Below are positions 51,576 to 63,207 of a DNA stretch of 64,000 nt, in pieces. The notes under the pieces are model-generated. The model was not told the DNA's origin, made no database searches, and was given only the letters and a program-made list of their open reading frames with translations. The stretch is from Brasenia schreberi (Eukaryota > Streptophyta > Magnoliopsida > Nymphaeales > Cabombaceae). The position numbers were made by a program, and so were the translations under genes. The DNA is taken from the NCBI GenBank assembly GCA_036023115.1, contig JAYKKT010000055.1:12462501-12526500 (forward strand), written 5' to 3'. Position 1 is the first letter of the stretch, and each line of letters opens with the position of its first letter.

Positions 51576-54500
51576 TATAAACACCCCGAAATCTCACGAA
51601 TTCCTTAAACAAACCTGGTTTTGTAAAAGCAGCCCCAAAGGGCCATTTTTGAGTCTGGAAACCCAGGAGCCTTCCAGACAACCCTGTATATATGTTTTAA
51701 ACTCTATATTTCAAAAATATATAATATAGCTTTTGAAAACCTTTTAAACACGTTTTGAAACCCCAAAGCGGCTTGGCCCGATCAAGACAGGACCAGGAGA
51801 GCTAAGAAGAGCCCGAAACCGGAGCACATGTCAAGCCCGGCACAACAACTCTTGTATCTGATTCACACCCTAGGATCTCGAACGTCCAAGACCCTGTTCT
51901 TATCAAAATATCATTTGAAGTCATCTCCGGAAGGCAGAAACGGAGACGGACGACCATGTTGGCGAAGACCCAACACAAACGGAGTACTGATACTGTCAGG
52001 CCCCCCATGAATCATCCGTTTCGAACCCAGCTCGAAGGAGTCAGAGTTCAGTTTGGATTGGATTTGGACCATATATATCCAGATCCCAATCCAAACCCAT
52101 ATGTGGATTTGGATTTGGATTTGGATCCAGAGATCCAATCCAATATCCATATCCATGGCCCACACCACCTTCTCATAAATGGAGGTGGGGCCCACTTGAA
52201 ATTCACGTGGGATCATGGGCATGAGAGAGAGTGGGGATGAAAAATATCAAGAGGGTTGTAATTAAGCTTGACTTGTGTGTCAAGTTTGGGGTTAATCATG
52301 TGGGTTAGCCTAATTGAGTGGGTTTAAGCTTGTAATTAGCTAAAACCTAACCTAGGGCTGCACCAACATGAGGTGGTTAAGGTCTATGGGCCATGCAAAG
52401 GGAGCTCCTTCACCTAAACCTAACCCAAAACACCTAATCCAAGCCTACCCCCCTAATCCACCCCTAATCTGAGCCTAATCACCTAACCCACTTCCCTAAT
52501 CCCGGCCTAATCCCAACCTAATCACCTAACCCACTTCCCTAATCCTTCCCTAAACCTAGGTTAATTCCCCTAATCCTAGCCTAAACCTAGCCTAATCACC
52601 TAACCTAGCTCACTAAACCTCCCCCTAAAACCCAACCACCTAACCTAGCCCTAAACCCCTAAACCACTCGTAGCCCACAATCTACCCAAACCCCTAGTTT
52701 TCAAAATATCTGGCCCAACCCTTTCCAGCCCACCTTATCTACATACCACCCTCCCTAAACCACCTAACCACTAACTACCCCAAGCCCAACCCTAACCGAC
52801 CTACCCATCCCTATTTAAACCCCCCCCCTTGGGGGCGGGTTTTAAAAAAGAAAAAAAGCTAGCAGCCCTCACCAATCCCAGCCGGGCCCTCTCTTTCCCC
52901 CATTTCCACACCCAGCCGAATCTGCCCCAGCTGCTCCACCTGCGCCGCCTGCACCACCACCATCCCTCCATCCCACCACCGCTTGCGCCGCCATCTCCAC
53001 CATCTCCCGGCCGAGCTTCACAGCCTGCCCATCTTCCTCCCAGGCGGGTAGCACCTTCTCCCCATTCGGTAAGTACCCCCCCCCCCCACTCTACCTAGCT
53101 CCTTCTCTACTCCCTCTCCACTCCTAGCCACCCACCATACTGCCACCTTACCTACACATCAGCCCTTTGCCGCCATCATTCTCCCTTAGCCGAACCTATC
53201 ACAACCTAAACCACCGGCCACTACCTAACTACCCCAACTACCACCGGCCAGCCATTTCTTCTCCCCTAAGACTCCCATTCGGCCTTCCCTTAAACTCCCC
53301 TTAGGTTCATATTCCCTAACACTCTATAGTCTCCATTCGTGACCCTACACACTTACTTGGCCCAGCCCTTTGATCGCCCACATCAAGGCGACACCCATTT
53401 GCAGCCGGCCACCTTCGAGGCGCCTATCCCACGCCCCACTTGTAGCCGGCCAGCACCCTTGGTCACCCACCCTCGCGGAGCTCCCGTTTGCAGCCCAAGG
53501 CGAAGGCCAAGCCCACGCTCAAGCAAGGCCTCTACGGACACGCTACTCGTAAGTGCCTAAACTCGGTCTTTAGTTGTATACTTGCTTGAGATTCAATTTG
53601 ATACGGGGTTGTAATAACGGAGCATAGTCTCCCCCCCGCTTGTAATAACGTGGCTTGGCACACCCACACACGTGCACTCTCTTAGTCGTGCATGATTTTG
53701 AACACACACGGGCCTAATCAGCCCCTAATACATAAGTATATATATTTTCATTTTCGAAGGGTTTTGCTTAAGTTGGGTGCGTTGTCTTTCAATTCAAGCA
53801 CTCACACACATTGAGCTTTCGCTCTTATTTGAAAGACCCAAGTAAGGGCCGACCTATACTATTTGGGTTTCATTTCATGTCGTGTGAGTAAGTCTTTCAA
53901 TTCAAGCACTCTCACACACATTGAGCTTTCGCTCTTATTTGAAAGACCCAAGTAAGGGCCGACCTATACTATTTGGGTTTCATTTCATGTCGTGTGTGTA
54001 AGTCTTTCAATTCAAGCACTCTCACACACATTGAGCCTTCGCTCTTATTCCCAAGACCTTAGTCAAGGCCATACTGCAATTTATATTTGGGTTTTATTTC
54101 ATGTCGTGTGAGTAAGTCTTTCAATTCAAGCACTCTCACACACATTGAGCTTTCGCTCTTATTTGAAAGACCCAAGTAAGGGCCGACCTATACTATTTGG
54201 GTTTCATTTCATGTCGTGTGTGTAAGTCTTTCAATTCAAGCACTCTCACACACATTGAGCCTTCGCTCTTATTCCCAAGACCTTAGTCAAGGCCATACTG
54301 CAATTTATATTTGGGTTTAATTTCATGTCGTGTGTGTAAGTCTTTCAATTCCAGCACGCACCCACATTGAGCCTTCGCTCTTATTTGCAAGACCCGAGTA
54401 AGGGCTCATATACATAATCTATATACATATCTCCCTTCGGTTATTTCCCTTCGGTTATTTCCCTTCAGCTATTTCCCTTCAATTATTTCCCTTCAGTATT

Positions 54501-55010
54501 GTCTTTACATTTCGGGTTTTCCCTTTGGAGTAGCATGAGTTTGCATTGCATCTACGCCATACCACGAGGTAGGACGCATATTGCATCAAAGCAAGCCCCG
54601 CTCGAATTCGCCCATGTAGTGGAGTGTTCATAACACACAAATTAGGTGGCCCGAAAAGGGATAAAAGAAAAGACTTAGGCACGTGCAAATCCACGTGATC
54701 TAAAACATGCAATCGCATTTTAAAAACCCGAAATAGACACCTCGAACCGCTTCGTAGACTTTCTCTCCAAAAACTCGATTTTTGCAAAGCGTACAGACTG
54801 ACCCTTGCGCATCGGTGCAAGAAGGTCTGCGACGACAAGAGCTTACTTGCTCACAGTCGCCACGTTTAGAAGTCAGTGTTAAAAATATCTTCGCTAGCTT
54901 AAGTAAGCTAGCTGGCACGCCCTGTTTGCATACATAGGCCTTAGACACACGAGAGGATCTGCTCCGAGCCCTGAAAAAGGCAAAGAGGCAGGGATTTTCA
55001 CGCGTCTACA
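51576..55010 (+). repeat. 5' LTR of element F, subfamily B (3435 bp)
   Basis: It starts TATAAACACC (the usual TG changed to TA) and ends GCGTCTACA, followed by a PBS. Features: GGATTTGGATC array about 52050-52165, CACGTGGG near 52204, CCTAA tract 52420-52690, TATA-like TATTTAAA at 52812-52819, donor-like GGTAAGT 53068-53074 and GTAAGT about 53549, GGAG module 53609-53650, six ~110-bp subrepeats (GAGC anchors 53813, 53923, 54033, 54147, 54257, 54369), stem-loop 54800-54827. The subrepeats here are of two alternating types (GACCCAAGTAAGG and GACCTTAGTCAAGG). Confidence 0.9.
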
Positions 55011-55015
55011 GAGAT

Positions 55016-55034
55016 TGGCACGCCCGGTGGGACC
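55016..55034 (+). promoter_or_regulatory. Primer-binding site of element F
   Basis: TGGCACGCCCGGTGGGACC, 5 nt after the LTR. It is the consensus form in this window. The leader 55035-55153 before gag has no other visible feature. Confidence 0.9.
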
Positions 55035-55153
55035 TGAGCCTTTCAAAAATCGAGTTTGTAAGTAGAAGTCTTGCGAAAATTTTGTAAAAAGGTGTCGTTT
55101 TAACTTGTTTTCTTTTGCTTGTACTTAAGATATTTTGAAAAAGCTTGAAAAGC

Positions 55154-56801
55154 ATGTCAAAATCCAATCCAAGTGAAGTGTCGAGCCAAGGCTCATGCGC
55201 ATCAAGTTCTCACTCTAGGAGGATTTTCAAAAACAAAATAAAACTAGATGAAATCGAGGATTTGAGAAGGGAGTTTGAGGCCAAAATCGATGCTCTCAGC
55301 CAAGAGGCTAAAGTAGGCGATTCATGTTCATCGAACGGTGAACAAAGGCCTAAAAAGAAATCTAAAAAACCTCGCAAGCAAAAAGAGGCCTCCATAATGG
55401 AAGGCAACCAATACCACGAGTCCTTCACACAAAAGGACCGTAAAGCCCTACAGCAGTTGCTAAAAGGGCAGAATAAAGAGAAAAGAAGCTACGCTCTGTC
55501 TGATTTCCTTCCTATGGACTACGAAACAGACTGTGACGATGAAATACCAAACTTCCATCATGGCATGGGAGACCCTAGGTCTCACTTGCAACTTTTCTCA
55601 TGTCGAGCCCATAAGAAGAAAAAGGACTCGATGAAATGGGTGTATTGGTTCCCTCTATCCCTTAAGGGCACAACTGCCAAATGGCTGGCTTCCTACAACT
55701 TAAGCCAGTTCGCTACTTTTGAAGAGTTAGCGAACTGCTTCATGCAAAGATTTGCACACAACGTAGAAGTCACGCCGACTCTGAATACCTTAAGGGATAC
55801 AAAGCAAGGCATGAACGAAGACGTACATGCCTTCATTATAAGATGGAGGTCACTTTTGGGCCAAGTGTGAGAGCCCATATCCGAAGGATGCGCAGTAATG
55901 CTCATCCTGGATAATTTCAAAAGCGAGTTAAAAACCCTTCTCTCGCTCCATGAGATTTCAACTTTCCATAAGTTGATCAAAAAGGCCTCCCTTTTCGAAA
56001 CCAACTTGCGAAAAGGGACATACGATCACTTATGGAAAGGAAGTGCCGCTCCAAAAACCCATTTGGAAAAGCCCATCACATATGGGCTACCCACGACGGA
56101 CAAAGGGGCAAAGCCCCATAAAATCGCCAATGTCCGGGTGGATCCAGGCATGGCGGGCACTTCCAAAAATTTTGAAAAATTAGAAAATAAGAGAGAACGC
56201 AATTTTCAAAAACCGGTTGAAAAATGGGAGTATACTCCACTGGGGAACCTGTGTCGGAGGTCCTAGACCTCTTACTTGCCCAGGGCATGATAGAACACCC
56301 TGAAATCCCCGAAGGAGTCACGTCCAAAGGGGGGTATTTAAACTGATTTTGTAAGTATCATCGGCTCAAAGGCCATGATACCAAATGCTGCTTCTCTCTC
56401 TTAAATAAAATTGAGAACTTGATAGCAGAAGGCCGGCTCTAGGTCACTGCGGAACCTGAGCCACCTCAAGCTATCTTCAAGGAACCCTTTCCCAAACACG
56501 CCAGTGGCAGTGGGAAAGGAAAGGAGGTATGTACCCTCACCATTTCCAAGGAACTAGCGCGAAAGCCAGAACCTGGTCGACCTACTTGTGCGCCCATCCT
56601 TGTACTATACAAGAGGCCCGCCCAAGTCGTCATTCGGGGACCACCAAAAGTAGAAACCCCGATAAAACCAGTTTTAAAAATCCAAGGTTCTCCTCAGCTC
56701 ATCCTTAGAGCCAAGTTTAGCGCGAACCCTAGGCTGGTCATGGGGGAAGTCACTAGATCCGGAGGATCTACCAACCCCCGCACCTTCAAGGTGCTCAAAA
56801 G
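55154..56801 (+). pseudogene. Gag of element F
   Basis: ATG at 55154 gives MSKSNPSEVSSQGSCASSSH, then EIEDLRREFEAKIDALSQEA (likely coiled coil), a basic stretch, ESFTQKDRKALQQLLKGQNK, DYETDCDDEIPNFHHG, and a retrotransposon-Gag (capsid-like) domain with WFPLSLKGTTAKWLASYNL and FATFEELANCFMQRFAHN. TGA at 55868-55870 replaces the Arg of QVREPISEG. A 1-base loss near 56246 shifts frame before PVSEVLDLLL. The zinc-knuckle-like motif FCKYHRLKGHDTKCC follows (about 56348-56392), with a stop just before it and a TAG where Gln is expected near 56441. Then KEVCTLTISKEL, ILVLYKRPAQVVIRGPPK. Among the Gag copies here it is the least broken. Confidence 0.88.
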
Positions 56802-58016
56802 GTGGTCAGTGTGCCTGGCCCCTCAAAAGCATGTATCCCTAGTGGTCTGCCAAAAGCAGATAAGGACAAAGTCATCCTAAATCCTTATGACTTCGAAAAC
56901 CACCTATCAAAGATTCCTATTCACGTGTCTATCCTAGAGCTTATAAAAACTTCGCCTAGGCATAGACTTGTATTAGAGAAAATTCTAGAAAGGGCCAAGG
57001 TTGATTCGAACATAAGTCCGGAGTCCTTGTCTGCCCAAGTGGCTTTATTAGGAGCAAAATCGCCCATCACTTTCTCGGAAGATGATGTAGATAGACCCTA
57101 CGAAACCCATAACCAGGCCCTGCATATCGAGGTGGTTCTAAACAACCACTCTCTGGACAGGTGCCTAGTCGATGGTGGAGGAGGGCTCAACATCCTTCCA
57201 CTTCATGTGGCGTACAAAATCAGAGTCACCTTGACTTCAGTGAACCCAAGCCCCATCGTTATCACTGGATACGATGGGAATGCGTCTAGACCTTTAGGAT
57301 CCATCGAACTCTCAATGGAAACGGGAGGGATCGAACACACGGGGGTGTTCCATGTCTTGGACATCCACGCCCATTATAACCTGTTGTTGGGAAGGCCCTG
57401 GATACACAGTTTGTGCGCTGTGCCATCCACCTTCCACAGGTGTGTGAAGATCCCTTTTAGGGACCAGGTCGTGGTGATCCTAGGTGAGAGTCACCCACAG
57501 CTTCAGGGGATCATAAACTCCCCTTGTTTATCAAGCTCCCAGGCCCATGAGGCTAACCTGGGGCAAATTATGGTTGAGCCACCTCGGCTCGTGTTGAACA
57601 ACCCTAGGAAGGTTGTATGTGTGAAGGGGCCGCCCAAAGCAGGCCCCCTCCCGACTTTAATCCTCCTAGGAAAATCCAAGCGTTCCCTATTTCCAAAGCC
57701 CCTGGACAAGAGGCCATACGAGCCTAATATGGACGATAGCATGTTCCAGGACCACGACTTGTATCCTACTTTTTCAAAAAACAAAAAGTCGTGAAACATG
57801 TTGTTGAACATGGGCTACACGCCCTACAAGAGTCTAGGGGCACAAAACCAGGGTCTCCTAGAGCCCATCCTTCCTAGGGCCAACCCAAGCCGATATGGGA
57901 TCGACTATACTCCCCGAATACCGCCGGAGCCACCCCCTGTGACCACCTGGGTCAAGGGTACCCCGGAGCCTATCTTAGAAGAGACCTACGATTTAGATCT
58001 CCTATTCCGAGTCTAA
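56802..58016 (+). pseudogene. Aspartic protease and tail of element F
   Basis: Open from about 56802 to TGA at 57792-57794 (TGG expected: KKSWNM), then open again to TAA at 58014-58016. Order: YDFENHLSKIPIHVSILELI, EKILERAKVDSN, HNQALHIEVVLNNHSLDRC, active site LVDGGGGLNILPLHVAYKI with the catalytic Asp at 57171-57173, ITGYDGNASRPLGSIELSME, HYNLLLGRPWIHSLCAVPS, then MDDSMFQDHDLYPTF and DLDLLFRV. The protease domain proper is intact. The Gly-rich DGGGG loop, where DGGSG/DGGSS is common in relatives, is shared with G and so is a family trait. The frame is part of a polyprotein; no separate start is implied. Confidence 0.88.
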
Positions 58017-58041
58017 CCCATAGCATTTTCCCTTTGTAGGT

Positions 58042-58614
58042 ATGACGGAAGATCCCTTTTCTAAAATACCAAAAATATTTGAAAAACTTAAAATCAAAAA
58101 AATCGAAAAACAAGAAAAACCAAAAACAATGGAAAAACAAAAACTTGAAAAAAGAGTGCTTTGTATAGTTCCCAAAGTTCTTGTTTTACAAAAACCCAAA
58201 AAAATCGAAAATTTGGAAAATACCAAAAAGATTTTGTACATAGCTGCTCCTGGTAGGACTTTGGCAAAAGAAAATGATTTCGAAAGAAACGTCGTCTGCA
58301 TAGCCAGACCAAAAATTTTGAAATCACTTGAAAATCCAAGTACAAAACCAGGTCATTTTGGAAACCACGCATCAAGTTCCCTCGGGTCTATAGCCCACGA
58401 GAATGATCAAAGCCCAGAAGTGGACCCCCTTGAGGAAGATCCCACTTCTGAGCTCCCAAAATTTCATAGGATTCTCGATTTTGAAAGACCTTCCCAATCA
58501 GTAGGAGGAGATTTCATAGAGGTGAACCTAGGGGATAATTCCAATCCCAAAACCATCAAAATAGGCGCATGCTTGCATAAAACTGAAAAGTTAGCATTCA
58601 TTGCATTTCTATGA
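58042..58614 (+). pseudogene. Lys-rich spacer and RT N-terminal extension, element F
   Basis: ATG at 58042 follows TTTGTAGGT and begins MTEDPFSKIPKIFEKLKIKK. It is very rich in Lys, Ile and Glu up to about residue 70, then SLGSIAHENDQSPEVDPLEE, FHRILDFERPSQSVGGDFIE and IKIGACLHKTEKLAFIAFL, ending at TGA 58612-58614. The RT of F follows in the same frame, so the stop is a lesion in a spacer-RT polyprotein. Its first part has no recognisable domain. Confidence 0.8.
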
Positions 58615-60030
58615 ACCTATTTAGATGTGTTTGCATGGACGTATGAAGACATGCCGGGCATAGATCCCAGCATTGTCGAGCATCGTCTTCCCTTAGATGC
58701 AGGTGTAAAACCCATAAAGCAGAAGCTTAGGAAAATACACCCGAATGTACACACGCAAGTCAAAGAGGGTTTAGAAGATCTGATAAAAGCCGGATTTATA
58801 AAACCCATTGCGTATTCTGATTGGTTGTCAAATATCGTTGTGGTTCGAAAAACCAATGGGAAAATTGAAATATGCATCGATTTCAGAAACCTGAATAAAG
58901 CCACTCCAAAGGATAATTATCCTTTACCAAACATAGATTTGATAGTCGATAGTACTGCAAATCATGAAATGTTTTCATTCATGGATGGCTATTCAGGCTA
59001 TAATCAAATCAAACTAAGTCCACGAGATCAGGGTAAGACCGCCTTCACAACCCCATGGGGCACGTACTGCTATATAGTCATGCCCTTTGGTTTGAAAAAT
59101 GCCGGCGCAACATACCAATGAGCCATGAACACGATCTTCCATGATCAAATTCATGAGCTTGTCGAAGTGTATGTAGATGATCTCTTGGCAAAATCCAAAA
59201 CCCGATGCACCCATATCGAATGTTTACAAAAGATTTTCGAAAGGCTTAGGCTTTACAAAGTAAAGCTAAACCCTCAAAAATGTGTGTTCGGGGTAGAATC
59301 AGGAAAGCTTCTAGGCTTTATGGTGAGCCAAAGGGGAATAGAAGTCGACCCCTCTAAGTGTCGAGCCATCATAGACATGGCTCCACCCTCCAATCTCACC
59401 CAAATCCGTAGCCTCCGGGGTTGATTACAATCCGTTCGCCGATTCATATCGAATCTGGCAACTAGATGTGAACCCTTCAACAAACTGTTGAGGAAGGGTA
59501 CGAAATTCTTATGGGATGACGAATGCCAAAAGTCCTTCGAGAGACTGAAGGCATACTTGGTTAATCCCCCCGTTTTGAATCCTCCAAAGCAAGGAAAACC
59601 ACTTTTATTATACATCTCCGTGCATGTAAATGCTTTAGGAGCCCTGTTGGCTCAATACGAGGATGACACCCATAAGGAGTATGCCATCTACTATATTTCG
59701 AAAACTCTCTTGGCTTATGAACGAAATTATCAAGCCATGGAGAAGACGTGCTTGGCCCTAGTCTGGGCCTACCAGAAGTTCAGACACTATTTCCTAGATC
59801 ATGAGATCTGGATAGTGTCCAAGCTTGATCCAATCAAGCACTTGTTCGAAAAACCCATTCTCACGAGTAGATTGGGCAAATGGCAGTTCCTTCTAATGGA
59901 GTATGATCTGAAATACCATCACCAGATCTCCATTAAGGGGCAAGCCCTATCTGATTACGTGGCTGAATTCCCCTTAGAGGACGCATATCCCACTCTTGTC
60001 GAAATGCCTGGCGAAGGCATATTGCAAAAC
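58615..60030 (+). pseudogene. Reverse transcriptase and RNase H of element F
   Basis: One frame throughout, broken by TGA at 59119-59121 (Arg in G: TYQRAM) and TGA at 59422-59424 (Arg in G: GRLQS). Order: DVFAWTYEDMPGIDPSIVEH, SDWLSNIVVVRKTNGKI, motif A FSFMDGYSGYNQI, MPFGLKNAGATYQ, catalytic YVDDLL (Asp codons 59176-59181), GFMVSQRGIEVDPSKC, RNase H LLLYISVHVNALGALLAQ, NYQAMEKTCLALVWAYQKF, FLDHEIWIVSKLDPIKHLFE. It stops at 60030, before the second RNase H, where the LTR of R begins. Both stops can be explained by C-to-T change at CGA. Confidence 0.9.
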
Positions 60031-63000
60031 TGCAGACGCGCGAAAATCCCCGCCTCTTTGCCTCTTTCGGGGCTTGGAGTGGATCTTCTCGTGTGTCTAA
60101 GGCCTATGTATGCAAACAGGGCGTGCCAGCTAGCTTACTTAAGCTAGCGAAGATATTTTTAACACTGACTTCTAAACGTGGCGACTGTGAGCAAGTAAGC
60201 TCTTGTCGTCGCAGACCTTCTTGCACCGATGCACAAGGGTCAGTCTGTACGCTTTGCAAAAATCGAGTTTTTTGGAGAGAAAGTCTACGAAGCGGTTCGA
60301 GGTGTCTATTTCGGGTCTTTAAGATGCGATTGCATATTTTAGATCATGTGGATTTGCACGTGCCTAAGTCTTTTCTTTTATCCCTTTTCGGGCCACCTAG
60401 TTTGTGTGTTATGAACACTCCACTACATGAGCGAATTCGAGCGGGGCTTGCTTTGATGCAATATGCGTCCTACCTCATGGTATGGCGTAGATGAAATGCA
60501 AACTCACGCTACTCCAAAGGGAAAACCCGAAATGTAAAGACAATACTGAAGGGAAATAACAGAAGGGAAATAACCGAAGGGAAATAACCGAAGGGAGATA
60601 TGTATATAGATTATGTATATGAGCCCTTACTTGGGTCTTGCAAATAACAGCGAAGGCTCAATGTGGGTGTGTGCTTGAATTGAAAGACTTACACACACGA
60701 CATGAAATTAAACCCAAATATAAATTGCAGTATGGCTTTGACTAAGGTCTTGGGAATAAGAGCGAAGGCTCAATGTGTGTGAAAGTGCTTGAATTGAAAG
60801 ACTTACTCACATGACATGAAATGAAACCCAAATAGTATAGGTCGGCCCTTACTTGGGTCTTTCAAATAAGAGCAAAAGCTCAATGTGTGTGAGAGTGCTT
60901 GAATTGAAAGACTTACTCACACGACATGAAATAAAACCCGAATAGTATAGGTCGGCCCTTACTTGGGTCTTTCAAATAAGAGCGAAAGCTCAATGTGTGT
61001 GAGTGCTTGAATTGAAAGACAACGCACCCAACTTAAACAAAAACCCTTTGAAAATGAAAGTATATATGTACACTTATGTATTAGGGGCTGATTAGGCCCG
61101 TGTGTGTTCAAAATCGTGCACAACTAAGAGAGTGCACGTGTGTGGGTGTGCCAAGCCACGTTATTACAAGCGGGGGGAGACTATGCTCCGTTATTACAAC
61201 CCCGTATCAAATTGAATCTCAAGCAAGTATACAACTAAGGACCGAGTTTAGGCACTTACGAGTAGCTGGTCCGTAGAGGCCTTGCTTGAGCGTGAGCTTG
61301 ACCTTCGCCTTGGGCTGCAAACGGGAGCTCCGCGAAGATAGGTGACCAAAGGTGCTGGCCGGCTGCAAGTGGGACGCGGGATAGGCGCCTCGAAGGTGGC
61401 CGGTGGCAAGTAGATGTCACCTCGAGGTAGGGGGTTTAAAGGGGCTGAATAAGTGGGTTTTTAGGGTCACTAGGGGAGTCAAGTGTTTAGGGGAAAACTG
61501 GACCTAAAGGAGAGTTTGTGGGAAGGCCGAATGGGATGCCTAGGGGAAGGCTGAATGGGATATGATGGCTAGGTAGTGGCCGGCAGTTTGGGTTTTGCTA
61601 GGTTCGGCTAAGTGCAAAGGGTGGTGGCAAAAGGGCTAAGATGATGATAGGGTGGGTGGCTAGGAGTGGAGAGGTGGAAGAGAAGGGTTTTGATAGAGTT
61701 AGGGTACTTAACGAAGGGGGAGAGGCGGTGGAAGGCAATGAGGAGTAGGCGGGCAGGTGGGCTCTTGGCTGGTTCGGTTGGGTGAAGGTGGTGGCGTCCG
61801 GCTGGGGAATGGTGGTGGATGGAAGAGGGAAGGTGGCGGGGCAGGTTGAACTAGTGGAGCAGGTGGAGAGTGGAGCAGGCGGGCAGGTGGAGAGTGGAGA
61901 GTGGAGCCGGCTGGGCTGAGGTGAGGGCCTTCTTTTTTGAAAACCCGCCCCCAAAGGGGAGGGGTTTAAATAGGGGATGGGTAGGTCGGTTAGGGCTGGG
62001 CTGAGGGTAGTGGTTAGGTGGTTTAGGTAGGGTGGTATGTAGATAAGGTGGGCTGGAAAGGGTTGGGCCAGATATTTTAAAACTAGGGGTTTGGGTAGAT
62101 TGTGGGCTAAGGGTGGTTTAGGGGTTTAGGGCTAGGTTAGGTGGTTGGGTTTTAGGGTGAGGTTTAGTGAGCTAGGTTAGGTGATTAGGCTAGGTTTAGG
62201 CTAGGATTAGAGAAATTAATCTAGGTTTAGGGAAGGATTAGGGAAGTGGGTTAGGTGATTAGGTTGGGATTAGGCCGGGATTAGGGAAGTGGGTTAGGTG
62301 ATTAGGTTGGGATTAGGGGTGGATTAGGGGTTTAGGCTAGGATTTAGTCATTTTGGGTTAGGTTTAGGTGAGGGAGCTCCCTTAGCATGGCCCATAGACC
62401 TTGATCACCCCATGTTGGTGCAGCCCTAGGTTAGGTTTTAGCTAATTACAAGCTTAAACCCACTCAATTAGGCTAACCCACATGATTAAACCCAAACTTG
62501 ACACACAAGTCAAGCTTAATACAACACTCTTGATATTTTTCATCCCCACTCTCCCTCATGCCCAATATCCCACGTGAATTTCAAGTGGGCCCCACCTCCA
62601 TTTATGAGAAGGTGATGTGGGCCATGGATATGGATATTGGATTGGATCTCTGGATCCAAATCCAAATCCAAGTCCACACATGGGTTTGGATTGGAATCTG
62701 GATATATATGGTCCAGATCCAATCCAAACTGAACTCTGACTCCTTCGAGCTGGGTTTGAAACAGATGATTCGTGCGGGGCCTGACAGCATCAGCACTCCG
62801 TCTGCGTTGGGTCTTCGCCAACATAGTCGTCCGCCTCCGTTTCTGCCTTCCGGAGATGACTTCAAATGCTATTTTGATAAGAACAGGGTCTTGGACGTTC
62901 GAGATCCTGGGGGTGTGAATCAGATACAAGAGTTGCTATGCCGGGCTCGACGGGTGCTCCGGTTCCGGGCTCTTCTTAGCTCTCTTGGTCCTGTCTTGAT

Positions 63001-63207
63001 CGGGCCAAGCCGCTTTGGGGTTTCAAAACATGTTTTAAAAAGTTTTCAAAAGCCATATCATATGTTTTTGAAAAATAAAGTTTAAAACATATATACAGGG
63101 TTGTCTGGAAGGCTCCTGGGTTTCTAGACTCAAAAATGGCCTTTTGGGGCTGCTTGTATAAAACCAGATGAATTTTGAGAAGTTCGTGGGATTTCGGGGT
63201 GTTTACA
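60031..63207 (-). repeat. 3' LTR of element R, subfamily B (3177 bp)
   Basis: Plus-strand ends TGCAGACGCG (usual TGTAGA) and GGTGTTTACA, with a purine tract at its right edge, so it is the 3' LTR of a minus-strand element continuing right of the window. Its left edge meets the RNase H coding of F; left flank AAAAC (60026-60030) should be repeated at the far end of R. On minus: stem-loop 60214-60241, subrepeats about 60610-61030, GGAG module about 61161-61200, TATTTAAA at 61965-61972, CCTAA tract 62080-62370, CACGTGAA near 62572, GGATTTGGATC array 62625-62735, U3 frame 62540-62929. Confidence 0.88.

Noticed and set aside
60031..63207. Solo LTR interpretation of the last LTR
   Set aside because: A purine tract with its hairpin adjoins the right edge and the two flanks are not a duplication, so it is the 3' LTR of an element extending beyond the window.
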